Assembly (NCBI RefSeq): GCF_040409955.1
Contig: NZ_CP123384.1
Coordinates: 930,001 to 994,000 of the forward strand
DNA length: 64,000 nt
Reading direction: 5' to 3'
Source of the DNA: Salipiger sp. H15
GTDB lineage: Bacteria; Pseudomonadota; Alphaproteobacteria; Rhodobacterales; Rhodobacteraceae
Shown here in pieces: positions 25,232-37,334 of the stretch (positions within the stretch are counted from its first letter, which is position 1; every line of letters starts with the position of its first letter). The translations under genes and the position numbers were made by a program. The notes beneath the pieces were generated by a model. That model worked only from the letters and a program-made list of their open reading frames with translations. It was not told the DNA's origin and searched no databases.

Positions 25232-27013
25232 TCACTCCTGCGGAATGACCCGCAGGGACAGTTCCATCAGCTGGTCCGGGCTGGGCTCGGACGGGGCGCG
25301 CATCATCAGGTCCTCGGCGCGCTGGTTCATCGGGAACATGATGACCTCGCGGATGTTCTGCTCATCCGCCAGCAGCATCACGATCCGGTCGATGCCGGCC
25401 GCGCAGCCGCCGTGCGGCGGGGCGCCGTAGTGGAAGGCCTGGTAGAGCGCGCCGAAGCGGTTCTTCACTTCCTCTTCGCCGTAGCCCGCGATCTCGAAGG
25501 CCTTGATCATGATCTCCGGCTTGTGGTTCCGGATCGCGCCCGAGACCAGCTCGTAGCCGTTGCAGGCGAGGTCGTACTGGAAGCCGCGCACGTCCATCGG
25601 ATCGCCCATCAGCGCGTCCATGCCACCCTGCGGCATCGAGAACGGGTTGTGCTCGAAATCGATCTCGCCGGTCTCGGCATCCTTCTCGTAGATCGGGAAG
25701 TCGACGATCCAGGCAAAGGCGAAGCGGTCGGTCTCGGTGAGGCCCAGCTCGGCGCCGATCACGTCGCGCGCCTTGCCCGCCACGCGCTCGAAGCTCGAGG
25801 GCTTGCCGCCAAGGAAGAAGGCCGCGTCGCCGACGCCGAGGCCGAGCTGCTGGCGGATCGCCTCGGTGCGCTCCGGGCCAATGTTCTTGGCGAGCGGGCC
25901 GGCAGCTTCCATCGCGCCGTCGGTCTCGCGCCAGAAGATGTAGCCCATGCCCGGCAGGCCCTCTTTCTGGGCGAAGGCGTTCATCCGGTCGCAGAACTTG
26001 CGCGAGCCGCCAGTCGGCGCGGGGATGGCGCGCACCTCAGTGCCCTCCTGCTCGAGCAGCTTGGCGAAGATCGCGAAGCCCGAGCCGCGGAAGTGCTCGG
26101 AGCAGTCCTGCATCTTGATCGGGTTGCGCAGGTCGGGCTTGTCGGTGCCGTACCACTTGGCCGCGTCGCGGTAGGAGATCTGCGGCCACTCGCCGGGCGC
26201 GTCGACCTTACGGCCGCCGCCGAACTCTTCGAAGATGCCCGCGATCACCGGCGAGACCGTGTCGAACACGTCCTGCTGGGTGACGAAGCTCATCTCCATG
26301 TCGAGCTGGTAGAAGTCGGTGGGCGAGCGGTCGGCGCGCGGGTCCTCGTCGCGGAAGCAGGGCGCGATCTGGAAGTACTTGTCGTAGCCCGACACCATGA
26401 TCAGCTGCTTGAACTGCTGCGGCGCCTGCGGCAGCGCGTAGAACTTGCCCGGGTGCAGTCGCGACGGCACGAGGAAGTCGCGCGCGCCTTCCGGCGAGGA
26501 GGCGGTGATGATCGGCGTCTGGAACTCGCGGAAGCCGTTGCCCCACATGCGGCGGCGGATCGAGGCGACCACGTCCGAGCGCAGCGTCATGTTGCGCTGC
26601 ATGCCCTCGCGGCGCAGGTCGAGGTAGCGATAGCGCAGGCGCGTCTCTTCCGGGTAGTCCTGCTCGCCGAAGACCATCAGCGGCAACTCGTTGGCAGCAC
26701 CCAGCACCTCGATGTCGCGGACGAACACCTCGATCTCGCCGGTCGGGAGCTTGGCGTTCACCAGCTCGGGATCGCGCGCCTTCACCTCGCCGTCGATGCG
26801 GATGCACCATTCGGAGCGCACCTTCTCGACCGCCGCGAAAGCGGGGCTGTCGGGGTCGCACAGGACCTGCGTGATGCCGTAATGGTCGCGCAGGTCGATA
26901 AAGAGAATGCCGCCGTGGTCGCGGATACGGTTCACCCAGCCGGAGAGACGCACGGTCTCGCCCACATTGGCCTTGGTCAGATCTGCGCAGGTATGGCTGC
27001 GATAGGCATGCAT
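25232..27013 (-). CDS. aspS: Aspartyl-tRNA synthetase
   Basis: A 593-residue class IIb synthetase charging tRNA-Asp. Parts in order: OB-fold anticodon-binding domain (about 1-110, [23 protein letters not shown]), class II catalytic core with motif 2 ([10 protein letters not shown], about 220-229), the bacterial GAD insertion (about 290-420), and motif 3 ([14 protein letters not shown] near the end). Length is normal for bacteria. Alphaproteobacterial AspRS is often non-discriminating and works with GatCAB, but I cannot judge that here. Its last codons provide the ribosome binding site of the BglII-like nuclease gene. Confidence 0.97.
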   Translation of the reverse strand: MHAYRSHTCADLTKANVGETVRLSGWVNRIRDHGGILFIDLRDHYGITQVLCDPDSPAFAAVEKVRSEWCIRIDGEVKARDPELVNAKLPTGEIEVFVRDIEVLGAANELPLMVFGEQDYPEETRLRYRYLDLRREGMQRNMTLRSDVVASIRRRMWGNGFREFQTPIITASSPEGARDFLVPSRLHPGKFYALPQAPQQFKQLIMVSGYDKYFQIAPCFRDEDPRADRSPTDFYQLDMEMSFVTQQDVFDTVSPVIAGIFEEFGGGRKVDAPGEWPQISYRDAAKWYGTDKPDLRNPIKMQDCSEHFRGSGFAIFAKLLEQEGTEVRAIPAPTGGSRKFCDRMNAFAQKEGLPGMGYIFWRETDGAMEAAGPLAKNIGPERTEAIRQQLGLGVGDAAFFLGGKPSSFERVAGKARDVIGAELGLTETDRFAFAWIVDFPIYEKDAETGEIDFEHNPFSMPQGGMDALMGDPMDVRGFQYDLACNGYELVSGAIRNHKPEIMIKAFEIAGYGEEEVKNRFGALYQAFHYGAPPHGGCAAGIDRIVMLLADEQNIREVIMFPMNQRAEDLMMRAPSEPSPDQLMELSLRVIPQE

Positions 27014-27195
27014 GGCTCTTGCCCTTCGGAAACTGCTGGAAAGTTAGGCGCCGATACACCGCTAGAGCCGCGGGAAGTCAAGGGACGCCCTCGGGATTTG
27101 CCATATTTCGTTCATGTTGTAACGTCTGGGAACCTTTTTGCGATTCCAAACGTTTTCGCTCGTTTACAAACAGCAAGCATTATGGGGGTCCGGCA

Positions 27196-28428
27196 ATGTG
27201 GCAATCCGTCCTCGAACGCATTCTCAAAAGGCTCATTGTCGAAGGCCGCTTGCGGGTCACCTGGCCCGACGGCAGCAGCCGCGACTACGGTCCCGGCGCC
27301 GGCCCGAAAGGCGAAGTTTCGCTCACCGACGACAGCATCATCCGCGAGCTCTGCCAAAACCCGGTCATGGCGCTTGGCGAAGGCTACATGGACGGCAGAA
27401 TCGATTGCCCGCCGCACAAGCTCTACGAGCTGATCGCGCTGCTGGTGCGCAACCAGCAGTCGGGCCGGATGCCCAGCTGGTTCACCGCCATGGACCGGAT
27501 GCGCGTGGCGCTGCGCGGCATCGAGCAGCGCAACAACCCGCTGCGCTCGCAATCGAACGTGAAGCACCATTACGACATCTCGGACGATCTCTACCGGCTC
27601 TTCCTCGACGAGGACATGCAGTATTCCTGCGCCTATTTCTCGGATCCCGGGCTCAGCCTCGAGGCGGCGCAGAAGGCCAAGAAGGACCACATCGCGCACA
27701 AGCTGCTGCTGAAGCCCGGCATGCGGGTGCTGGACATCGGCTGCGGCTGGGGCGGCATGGCGCTGACGCTGGCGCGCGACTATGGCGCGCATGTCACCGG
27801 GGTCACCCTCTCCGAGAACCAGCTGGCGACGGCGAAGCGCCGGGCCGAGGCGGCCGGGCTCGCAGGCCGCACCGAGTTCCGCCTGCTCGACTACCGCAAG
27901 ATCGAGGACCGCTTCGACCGGGTGGTCTCTGTCGGGATGCTGGAACACGTCGGCTATCCGCACCTGCGCGAGTATTTCGCCAAGGTGCACGACGTGCTGG
28001 ACCCGGACGGGGTCGCGCTCATCCACACCATCGGCCATACCGCGCCGCCCGCCCCCACCTCGCCGTGGATCGATCGGTACATCTTTCCCGGCGGCTACAT
28101 CCCCAGCCTCTCGGAAGTCTCGTCGGCGGTCGAGAAATCCGGCCTCTGGACCGCCGATGTCGAGGTGCTGCGCGGCCATTACGGCCCGACGCTGAACCAC
28201 TGGCGGCGGCGCTTCGAGGCGGCCTTGCCGAAGGTGCGCGCGCTTGGCTACGACGAGCGCTTCATCCGCATGTGGCGGCTCTACCTCGTGGTCTGCGAGG
28301 CGGCCTTCGAGGAAACCCGGCAGGGCGTCTTCCACATGCAGCTGTCGCACAAGCAATACGCCGTGCCGACGACCCGCGACTATCTCTACGGCCACCACGA
28401 GCAGGAAATGCTGCACGCCGCGCAGTGA
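27196..28428 (+). CDS. cfa: Cyclopropane-fatty-acyl-phospholipid synthase family protein
   Basis: A 410-residue SAM-dependent enzyme of the CFA synthase family, which adds a methylene (or methyl) group to unsaturated acyl chains of membrane phospholipids. The N-terminal lipid-binding domain is about 1-115 (VMALGEGYMDGRID). The catalytic domain has VKHHYDISDDLYRLFLD, the SAM motif VLDIGCGWGG (178-187) and SVGMLEHVGY. C-terminal region includes HYGPTLNHWRRRF, typical of true Cfa. The start at 27196 gives MWQSVLERIL; the frame is open further upstream through promoter DNA that is AT-richer than the coding region. Divergent from aspS. Confidence 0.9.
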   Translation: MWQSVLERILKRLIVEGRLRVTWPDGSSRDYGPGAGPKGEVSLTDDSIIRELCQNPVMALGEGYMDGRIDCPPHKLYELIALLVRNQQSGRMPSWFTAMDRMRVALRGIEQRNNPLRSQSNVKHHYDISDDLYRLFLDEDMQYSCAYFSDPGLSLEAAQKAKKDHIAHKLLLKPGMRVLDIGCGWGGMALTLARDYGAHVTGVTLSENQLATAKRRAEAAGLAGRTEFRLLDYRKIEDRFDRVVSVGMLEHVGYPHLREYFAKVHDVLDPDGVALIHTIGHTAPPAPTSPWIDRYIFPGGYIPSLSEVSSAVEKSGLWTADVEVLRGHYGPTLNHWRRRFEAALPKVRALGYDERFIRMWRLYLVVCEAAFEETRQGVFHMQLSHKQYAVPTTRDYLYGHHEQEMLHAAQ

Positions 28429-28698
28429 ACCGGCCCCGGCAAGCTGCCCTAGCGTGACCCGAGCCGCCGCGCGAGCCCGGATCCCGGGCGCGTCGCCGTG
28501 ACCCTGCGGCAGGCCCGATGCCACCTTCCATGTCACTCCCCTGTCACCGCCATTTGCTTTGCAGAGGAAAACAAGGTGGATCTGGGGTTGCGTGCCCAAA
28601 GCTTCTGTCTATAACGCACGACAATTTGCGGGGAGCGACGACTCCAGCGCGTGCTGCCCCATGCCCGACCGCCACAGACATCACATGAAGGTGCCCCC

Positions 28699-32031
<3,333 letters not shown>

Positions 32032-32052
32032 GCCTCCGGGACCAAATGCAAG

Positions 32053-32081
32053 AAGGGGCGGGAAATTTTCCCGCCCCTTTT
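32053..32081 (+). terminator. Rho-independent terminator after carB
   Basis: A perfect 13-bp stem (AAGGGGCGGGAAA at 32053-32065 pairing with 32067-32079) is followed by TTTTCTTT counting the stem end. It is 22 bases after the carB stop. The reverse strand also yields a usable hairpin, so it may stop livF transcripts from the other side. Confidence 0.88.
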
Positions 32082-32100
32082 CTTTCGTGGCTGAAAGCGC

Positions 32101-32787
32101 CTAGACCCCGAGGTAGCGCTCGGCCACCTCGCCCTTCACCTCGGCGAAGCGCCCGTCCCAGACCGACCGGCCCCGCTCGAGGATCACCGCCCGGTCGGCG
32201 ACCTGCGCCAGTTCCGCGAGCGCCTTGTCCACCACGAGGATCGACAGGCCGCTCTCGCGCTTGAGCAGGGCCAGCGCGTCCCAGATCTCCTGCCGGACCA
32301 GCGGGGCGAGCCCCTCGGTCGCCTCGTCCAGCACCAGCAGGCGCGGGTTGGTCATCAGCGCCCGGCCGATCGCGAGCATCTGCTGCTCGCCCCCGGAAAG
32401 CGTGGCCGAGAGCTGCCCGCGCCGTTCCGCCAGCCGGGGAAACAGCGCCTCGACCCTGGCCTGGTCCCAGGCGCCGGGCCGGGCGGCGGCGATGAGGTTC
32501 TCGGTGACCGTCAGGTCGCGGAAGCAGCGCCGGCCCTCCGGCACCAGCCCCACCCCCAGCCGCGCCACCCTGTGCGAGGGCATCCGGGCGATGTCCTGCC
32601 CGGCAAAGCGCCGCAGCCCGCCCGCCGCCATCATCCCGCAGAGGCAGCGCACCGTGGTGCTCTTGCCCATGCCGTTGCGCCCCATCAGCGCCAGCACCTC
32701 GCCCTCGGCGATCTCCAGCGACACGCCGAAGAGCGCCTGCGAGGCGCCGTAGGAGGCGGTGACCTCGTGCAGTTCCAGAAGGCTCAT
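32101..32787 (-). CDS. livF: Branched-chain amino acid-type ABC transporter ATPase, LivF
   Basis: A 228-residue cytoplasmic ATPase of the HAAT (branched-chain amino acid) importer family. Walker A GRNGMGKST (about 36-44), signature LSGGEQQMLAIGRAL, Walker B LLVLDEATEGLAP. The short C terminus ending VAERYLGV is typical of LivF. Last gene of livJHMGF; ATG 32787 overlaps the livG stop (ATGA). Confidence 0.93.
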   Translation of the reverse strand: MSLLELHEVTASYGASQALFGVSLEIAEGEVLALMGRNGMGKSTTVRCLCGMMAAGGLRRFAGQDIARMPSHRVARLGVGLVPEGRRCFRDLTVTENLIAAARPGAWDQARVEALFPRLAERRGQLSATLSGGEQQMLAIGRALMTNPRLLVLDEATEGLAPLVRQEIWDALALLKRESGLSILVVDKALAELAQVADRAVILERGRSVWDGRFAEVKGEVAERYLGV

Positions 32788-33533
32788 GCCGCGTCTCCAA
32801 GGTAGGCGTCGCGCACCTCGGGGTTGGCGCGGATCTCGTCGACGGTGCCGGTGGCGATAATGCGCCCGTAGACCAGCACCGAGATGCGGTCCGCGAGGGC
32901 GAAGACCGCGTCCATGTCATGCTCGATGAGCAGGATCGGCGCCTCGGTGCGCAGGCCTGAGAGGACCTGCGTCAGCTGCTTCGAGCCCTCGCCGCCCAGC
33001 CCCGCCATCGGCTCGTCCATCAGGAAGGCCTTGGGCTGCAGGGTCAGCGCCACGGCGACCTCGAGCTGGCGGCGCTGGCCGTGGCTGAGCTCGCTGACCA
33101 CGGTGGCGGCGTGACCCGCCAGCCCCATGCGCTCGAGCGCCGCCATCGCGCGGTCCCTCAGCTCGGCCCGGCCGAGCGCCGGGCGGAAGAAGCGGTAGGG
33201 CCTTCCCGAGGCCCCGAGCGCGCCCAGCACCGCGTTCTGCAGCACCGTGTCCTCCATCGCCAGCGCCGAGACCTGGAAGGTCCGACCCAGACCGGCGCGG
33301 GCGCGGGCCATGGTGCTGAGCCCCGTCACGTCGCGGCCGAGGAAATGCACCGTGCCCTCGTCGGGCGCGATATTGCCCGAGAGCTGCTTGATCATCGTCG
33401 ACTTGCCGGCACCGTTCGGGCCGATCACCGCGTGGATCTCTCCCGGGCGCAGGTCGAGCGTGATGCCGTCCGAAGCGCGCAGCGCCCCGAAGCTCTTGAC
33501 CAGCCCGCGGGTTTCCAGAACCGGATCAGTCAT
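32784..33533 (-). CDS. livG: Branched-chain amino acid-type ABC transporter ATPase, LivG
   Basis: A 249-residue ATPase partner of LivF. Walker A GPNGAGKST (about 38-46), signature LSHGQRRQLEVAVAL, Walker B AFLMDEPMAGL, and the LivG-type end TGTVDEIRANPEVRDAYLG. It overlaps livM by 8 bases and livF by 4, so the cluster is translated as a tight unit. Confidence 0.93.
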   Translation of the reverse strand: MTDPVLETRGLVKSFGALRASDGITLDLRPGEIHAVIGPNGAGKSTMIKQLSGNIAPDEGTVHFLGRDVTGLSTMARARAGLGRTFQVSALAMEDTVLQNAVLGALGASGRPYRFFRPALGRAELRDRAMAALERMGLAGHAATVVSELSHGQRRQLEVAVALTLQPKAFLMDEPMAGLGGEGSKQLTQVLSGLRTEAPILLIEHDMDAVFALADRISVLVYGRIIATGTVDEIRANPEVRDAYLGDAA

Positions 33534-34509
33534 GAGCCTTCTCCCGTCCGGCGACCAGCCCGACGATGCCGCCGCGCGCGAAGAGCACCACCGCCAGCAG
33601 CAGCAGCCCCAGCCAGATGTGCCAGAACTCCGACAGCGCCCCGAGCCAGTGCTCGAGCAGCACGTAGACCACCGCGCCGACGACCGGTCCGAAGAGCCGC
33701 CCCACCCCGCCGAGGATCACGAAGACCATGATCTCGCCGCTGGTCTGCCAGCTGAACATGGTCGGGCTAACGAAGCGGTTGAGATCGGCGAAGAGCGCCC
33801 CGGCGAGCCCGGTGATCGCCCCCGAGAGCACGAAGCCCACCAGCCGCAGCCGCACCGGGTCGAGCCCCACCGCCTGCACCCGGTCCGGGCTCTGCCGCGC
33901 CGCGCCGAGGGCGAGGCCGAAGGGGCTGCGCGCCAGCAGGCGCACGCCCAGCAGCACGAGGCAGAGTACCGCGAAGGCAAGGCCGAAGAACTGGATCGGG
34001 TCGAGCGTGTTCAGCCCCGGGAAGCCGTTGCGCACGTAGATCGACAGCCCGTCCTCGCCGCCGTAGCGGCTCCACGAGATCGAGAAGAAGTAGAACATCT
34101 GCCCGAAGGCGAGCGTGATCATGATGAAGTAGACGCCCGAGGTGCGCAGCGCCAGGAGCCCGATCAGCAGCGCCACCAGCGCCGAGACCACCACCGCCAC
34201 CAGCCAGATCAGCGGCATGGAGGTCGAGCCCTCGAACAGGAAGGGCCATTCGAACATCGGCTCGTAGTCCTGCACGTGGCTGGCGAGGATGCCCATGGCA
34301 TAGCCGCCGATGCCGAAGAAGGTCGCGTGGCCAAGGCTCACCAGCCCGCCGAGCCCGAGCGCGAGGTTGAGCCCGACGGCGGCCAACGCGAGGATCGCGG
34401 CGCGGGTCGCCAGCGTGATGGTGAAGGGCTCGCCCATGACATGCGCGGCCAGCGGCACGAGGCCGAGCGCCAGCAGCACCGCGGCGTTGAGAAGACGTTC
34501 GCGGTTCAT
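33526..34509 (-). CDS. livM: Branched-chain amino acid-type ABC transporter permease, LivM
   Basis: A 327-residue inner-membrane permease with about nine hydrophobic segments. LivM-type features are LNLALGLGGLVSLGHATFFGIGG near residue 50 (read as two halves), YFIMITLAFGQMFYF, and the ABC-contact loop around LGAARQSPDRVQAVGLDPVRL. The start at 34509 overlaps the livH stop (ATGA); the frame stays open further upstream inside livH but that part is a shadow. Works with LivH as the transmembrane pair. Confidence 0.92.
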   Translation of the reverse strand: MNRERLLNAAVLLALGLVPLAAHVMGEPFTITLATRAAILALAAVGLNLALGLGGLVSLGHATFFGIGGYAMGILASHVQDYEPMFEWPFLFEGSTSMPLIWLVAVVVSALVALLIGLLALRTSGVYFIMITLAFGQMFYFFSISWSRYGGEDGLSIYVRNGFPGLNTLDPIQFFGLAFAVLCLVLLGVRLLARSPFGLALGAARQSPDRVQAVGLDPVRLRLVGFVLSGAITGLAGALFADLNRFVSPTMFSWQTSGEIMVFVILGGVGRLFGPVVGAVVYVLLEHWLGALSEFWHIWLGLLLLAVVLFARGGIVGLVAGREKAHD

Positions 34510-35426
34510 GACCTGGCTCCGAAAAGTCCGGTGGGTTTCCAGACCAGCACCCCGGCCATCAGCACGTAGATCGCCATCGAGGCCAGCGCGGCACCGGTCT
34601 GCGTGGCGGCGGCGGGCTCCATGAAGAGCGCGAAGATCTGCGGCAGGAAGATTCCGCCCAGCGTGTCGGTGAGCCCGACGAGGATCGCACCCACCAGCGC
34701 GCCCTCGATCGAGCCGATGCCGCCGATGACGATCACCACGAAGGCAAGGATCAGCACCGGCTCGCCCATGCCGACCTGCACCGACTGGATGGCGCCCACC
34801 AGCGCGCCCGCCAGCCCCGCCAGCGCCGCGCCGAGCGCGAAGACCAGCGTGTAGAGCCGGGCGATGTCGACGCCGAGCGCGGCGATCATCTCGCGGTCGT
34901 TCTCGCCCGCGCGGATGCGGATGCCGAGCCGGGTGCGGGCGATCAGCCAGAACAGCAGCGCGGCGACGACGAGCCCCATGCCGATGATGAAGAGCCGGTA
35001 GAGCGGGTACTGGATGCCGCCCGGCAGGGTGACCGGGCCCGAGAGCGCAGCGGGAATGTCGAGATAGAGCGGGAAGGAGCCGAAGACCCACCGCGTGCCT
35101 TCCGAGAAGATCAGGATCAGCGCGAAGGTGGCCAGCACCTGGTCGAGGTGGTCGCGGTCGTAGAGCCTGCGGATCACCAGACGCTCGACCAGCGCGCCCG
35201 CGGCGGCGGCGGCGGCAAGCGCCGCGACCAGCGCCAGCAGGAACGAGCCGGTGGCGGCGGCGGTGGCGGCGGCGGCAAAGGCGCCGATCATGTAGAGCGA
35301 GCCATGGGCGAGGTTGATCAGCCCCATGACGCCGAAGATGAGCGTCAGCCCGGCAGCCATGAGAAACAGCATCACGCCCGATTGCAGCCCGTTGAGGACC
35401 TGCTCGGCGATGAGGATGGGGGTCAT
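34506..35426 (-). CDS. livH: Branched-chain amino acid-type ABC transporter permease, LivH
   Basis: A 306-residue inner-membrane permease. The N-terminal LNGLQSGVMLFLMAAGLTLI and GLINLAHGSLYMIGAF are diagnostic of LivH, as is the coupling region RAGENDREMIAALGVDIARL. About eight transmembrane helices. It is separated from livJ by 112 bases holding a strong hairpin, so the permease-ATPase block may be expressed at a lower level than the binding protein. Confidence 0.92.
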   Translation of the reverse strand: MTPILIAEQVLNGLQSGVMLFLMAAGLTLIFGVMGLINLAHGSLYMIGAFAAAATAAATGSFLLALVAALAAAAAAGALVERLVIRRLYDRDHLDQVLATFALILIFSEGTRWVFGSFPLYLDIPAALSGPVTLPGGIQYPLYRLFIIGMGLVVAALLFWLIARTRLGIRIRAGENDREMIAALGVDIARLYTLVFALGAALAGLAGALVGAIQSVQVGMGEPVLILAFVVIVIGGIGSIEGALVGAILVGLTDTLGGIFLPQIFALFMEPAAATQTGAALASMAIYVLMAGVLVWKPTGLFGARS

Positions 35427-35496
35427 TCTGTGGTCCGTCTCAATTCAGCAGCGGGCCCCGGCCCGCGTCGCCCGACCCGCGGGCCGGGATGGAGAA

Positions 35497-35526
35497 CGGC
35501 CCTCCGCGCTGTCGCTCGGAGGGCCG
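35497..35526 (-). terminator. Hairpin between livJ and livH
   Basis: Perfect 10-bp stem, CGGCCCTCCG (35497-35506) with CGGAGGGCCG (35517-35526), and a 10-base loop. On the minus strand it starts 13 bases after the livJ stop and has only GTTCTCC after it, so it is more likely an mRNA stabiliser or partial terminator than a full stop. Confidence 0.55.
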
Positions 35527-35538
35527 CACCCGTCTGAA

Positions 35539-36669
35539 TTACATCTTGCACTCGGCCTCGTAGGCGTGGCCGCGATCCTCCATCGCCGTGGCGACGATCT
35601 TGTTGGTGAGGATATCGCCTTCCTTGACCACTTCGCGCACGTAGATGTCCTGGATCGGGTGGTGGCTCGGCGAGAACTTGAACTCGCCGCGCACCGACGC
35701 GAAGTCGGCCGCCTCGAGCGCCGCGCGGAAGGCGTCCTTGTCGGCGATGTCGGCCTTGTCCATCGCCGAGATCAGCAGCTGCGCGGTGTCATAGCCCTGC
35801 GCGGCGTAGAGCGACGGCAGGCGGTCGTACTTGGCGAGGTAGGCCTCGACGAAGTGGGCGTTGGCCGCGTTGTCGAGATCCTTGCTCCACTGCGAGGTGT
35901 TCTTCACGCCAAGCGCCGCGTCGCCCACCGCCTGCAGGATGTTCTGGTCGAACGAGAAGGCCGGGCCGACCAGCGGCAGGCCGACGCCGCTGTCGGCGTA
36001 TTGCTTGAGGAACGAGATCCCCATGCCGCCGGGCAGGAAGAAGAACACGCTGTCGGCACCCGAGGCGCGGATCTGCGCGATCTCGGGGGCATAGTCGGTC
36101 TGGCCGAGCTTGGTGTAGACCTCGCCCGCCAGCTCGCCCTTGAAGAAGCGCTTGAAGCCGTTGAGCGAATCCTTACCGGCCGGGTAGTTCGGCGCGAGGA
36201 TGAAGGTCTTCTTGAAGTCGGCGCTGGTGGCATAGGCGCCCGCCGCCTCGTGCAGGTTGTCGTTCTGGTAGGAGACCGAGAAGTAGTTCGGGTTGCAGCC
36301 CGCCCCGGCCAGCTGCGCCGGCGCGGCGTTGGTCGAGAGGTAGAACAGCCCCTGCGCAGTGGCCGCGGGCACGACCGCCATGGCGAGGTTCGACCAGACG
36401 ATGCCGGTCAGCAGGTCGACCTTGTCGGACTGGATCATCTTGTCGGCGATCTGCACCGCGACGTCGGGCTTCTGCTGGTCGTCCTCGACCACCACCGTCA
36501 GATCGCTGCGGCCCGCCTCTTCGACGGCCAGCATGAACCCGTCGCGGGTGTCGATGCCAAGACCTGCACCGCCGCCGGAAAGCGTGGTGATGAGCCCGAC
36601 CTTGACCTCGGCCGAGGCGGCGGAGGCGCAGGCGACGAGCGCTGCGGAGGCGAGAAGATGTTTGAACAT
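35539..36669 (-). CDS. ABC transporter substrate-binding protein, LivJ-type
   Basis: A 376-residue periplasmic binding protein of the type I (leucine/amide) fold. Signal peptide about 1-20 (LLASAALVACASAASA-EVK). Core features are VGLITTLSGGGAGLG, DDQQKPDVAVQIADKMI, and the second lobe with FSFDQNILQAVGDAALG. The Cys in the signal region is not in a convincing lipobox. Ligand unknown: the family binds branched-chain amino acids, amides, urea or aromatic acids. GGGAG precedes ATG 36669. First gene of the five-gene operon, divergent from the ModE-like gene. Confidence 0.9.
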   Translation of the reverse strand: MFKHLLASAALVACASAASAEVKVGLITTLSGGGAGLGIDTRDGFMLAVEEAGRSDLTVVVEDDQQKPDVAVQIADKMIQSDKVDLLTGIVWSNLAMAVVPAATAQGLFYLSTNAAPAQLAGAGCNPNYFSVSYQNDNLHEAAGAYATSADFKKTFILAPNYPAGKDSLNGFKRFFKGELAGEVYTKLGQTDYAPEIAQIRASGADSVFFFLPGGMGISFLKQYADSGVGLPLVGPAFSFDQNILQAVGDAALGVKNTSQWSKDLDNAANAHFVEAYLAKYDRLPSLYAAQGYDTAQLLISAMDKADIADKDAFRAALEAADFASVRGEFKFSPSHHPIQDIYVREVVKEGDILTNKIVATAMEDRGHAYEAECKM

Positions 36670-36860
36670 GAATAACTCCCTGGGTTTCTTCGGGACCGCC
36701 TCTTGCGTGCGACCCGCAGTTTTTTGTGAGGGTCAGTCTTCGCCAGACGCAGTGGAAATACAATGGAAGAAACGCGGCGCGGGCGTCTCGCGTGATCTTT
36801 TCGCCCCGCCGGTGCGTCGAGTGCTTGTCAGCCCAGCCATGATGCGGGAAGACTTTAGGC

Positions 36861-37265
36861 ATGAAAGAGTCCAGACCCGAGACGCAGAGCCCGCCGAGGC
36901 TGCGTCTGCGCATCCTCTTCGGCACCGACGCGATGCTCGGCCCGGGCAAGGCCGACCTGCTGGAGCGTATCCGCGAGACCGGCTCGATCGCCGCCGCGGG
37001 CCGCGCCATGTCGATGAGCTACAAGCGCGCCTGGAGCCTCGTCGAGGAGATGAACCGTGCCTTCCGCGCGCCGCTGGTGGACAGCAGCCGCGGCGGCGCG
37101 AAGGGCGGCGGCGCGCATCTGACCGAGACCGGCGAGGAGGTGCTGGCCAACTACCGGGCGCTCGAGGAGACCATCGCCGAGGCCGGGGCGGACCGGATCG
37201 AGACGCTGCGGGGCCTGCTGCGCGAGACGCCGCTCCCGCCCTCCGATATTCCCGAGGGGAAATAA
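36861..37265 (+). CDS. modE: ModE-like winged-helix regulator without Mop domain
   Basis: A 134-residue protein matching only the N-terminal DNA-binding half of ModE (winged helix: LLERIRETGSIAAAGRAMSM followed by SYKRAWSLVEEMNRAF). E. coli ModE is about 262 residues with two molybdate-binding Mop domains; these are missing here, so this form cannot bind molybdate in the usual way. Such short ModE proteins occur in other alphaproteobacteria. It lies 70 bases before modA, and a palindrome between the two is a likely operator. Divergent from livJ. Confidence 0.85.
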   Translation: MKESRPETQSPPRLRLRILFGTDAMLGPGKADLLERIRETGSIAAAGRAMSMSYKRAWSLVEEMNRAFRAPLVDSSRGGAKGGGAHLTETGEEVLANYRALEETIAEAGADRIETLRGLLRETPLPPSDIPEGK

Positions 37266-37291
37266 CGCTTGCCGGGCGCCCTTGCGATTGC

Positions 37292-37313
37292 GATATGTTT
37301 CGCCGAACATATC
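37292..37313 (+). promoter_or_regulatory. Palindromic operator upstream of modA, candidate Mo-box
   Basis: GATATGTT (37292-37299) and AACATATC (37306-37313) form a perfect 8-bp inverted repeat with a 6-base centre. It is preceded by CGATTGC, so the outer part resembles the CG-TATAT style of proteobacterial ModE sites. It lies 22 bases before the modA ATG, where binding would block transcription. Binding by the adjacent ModE-like protein is inferred. Confidence 0.6.
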
Positions 37314-37334
37314 TATTTCCAAGGATTTTCTCCC

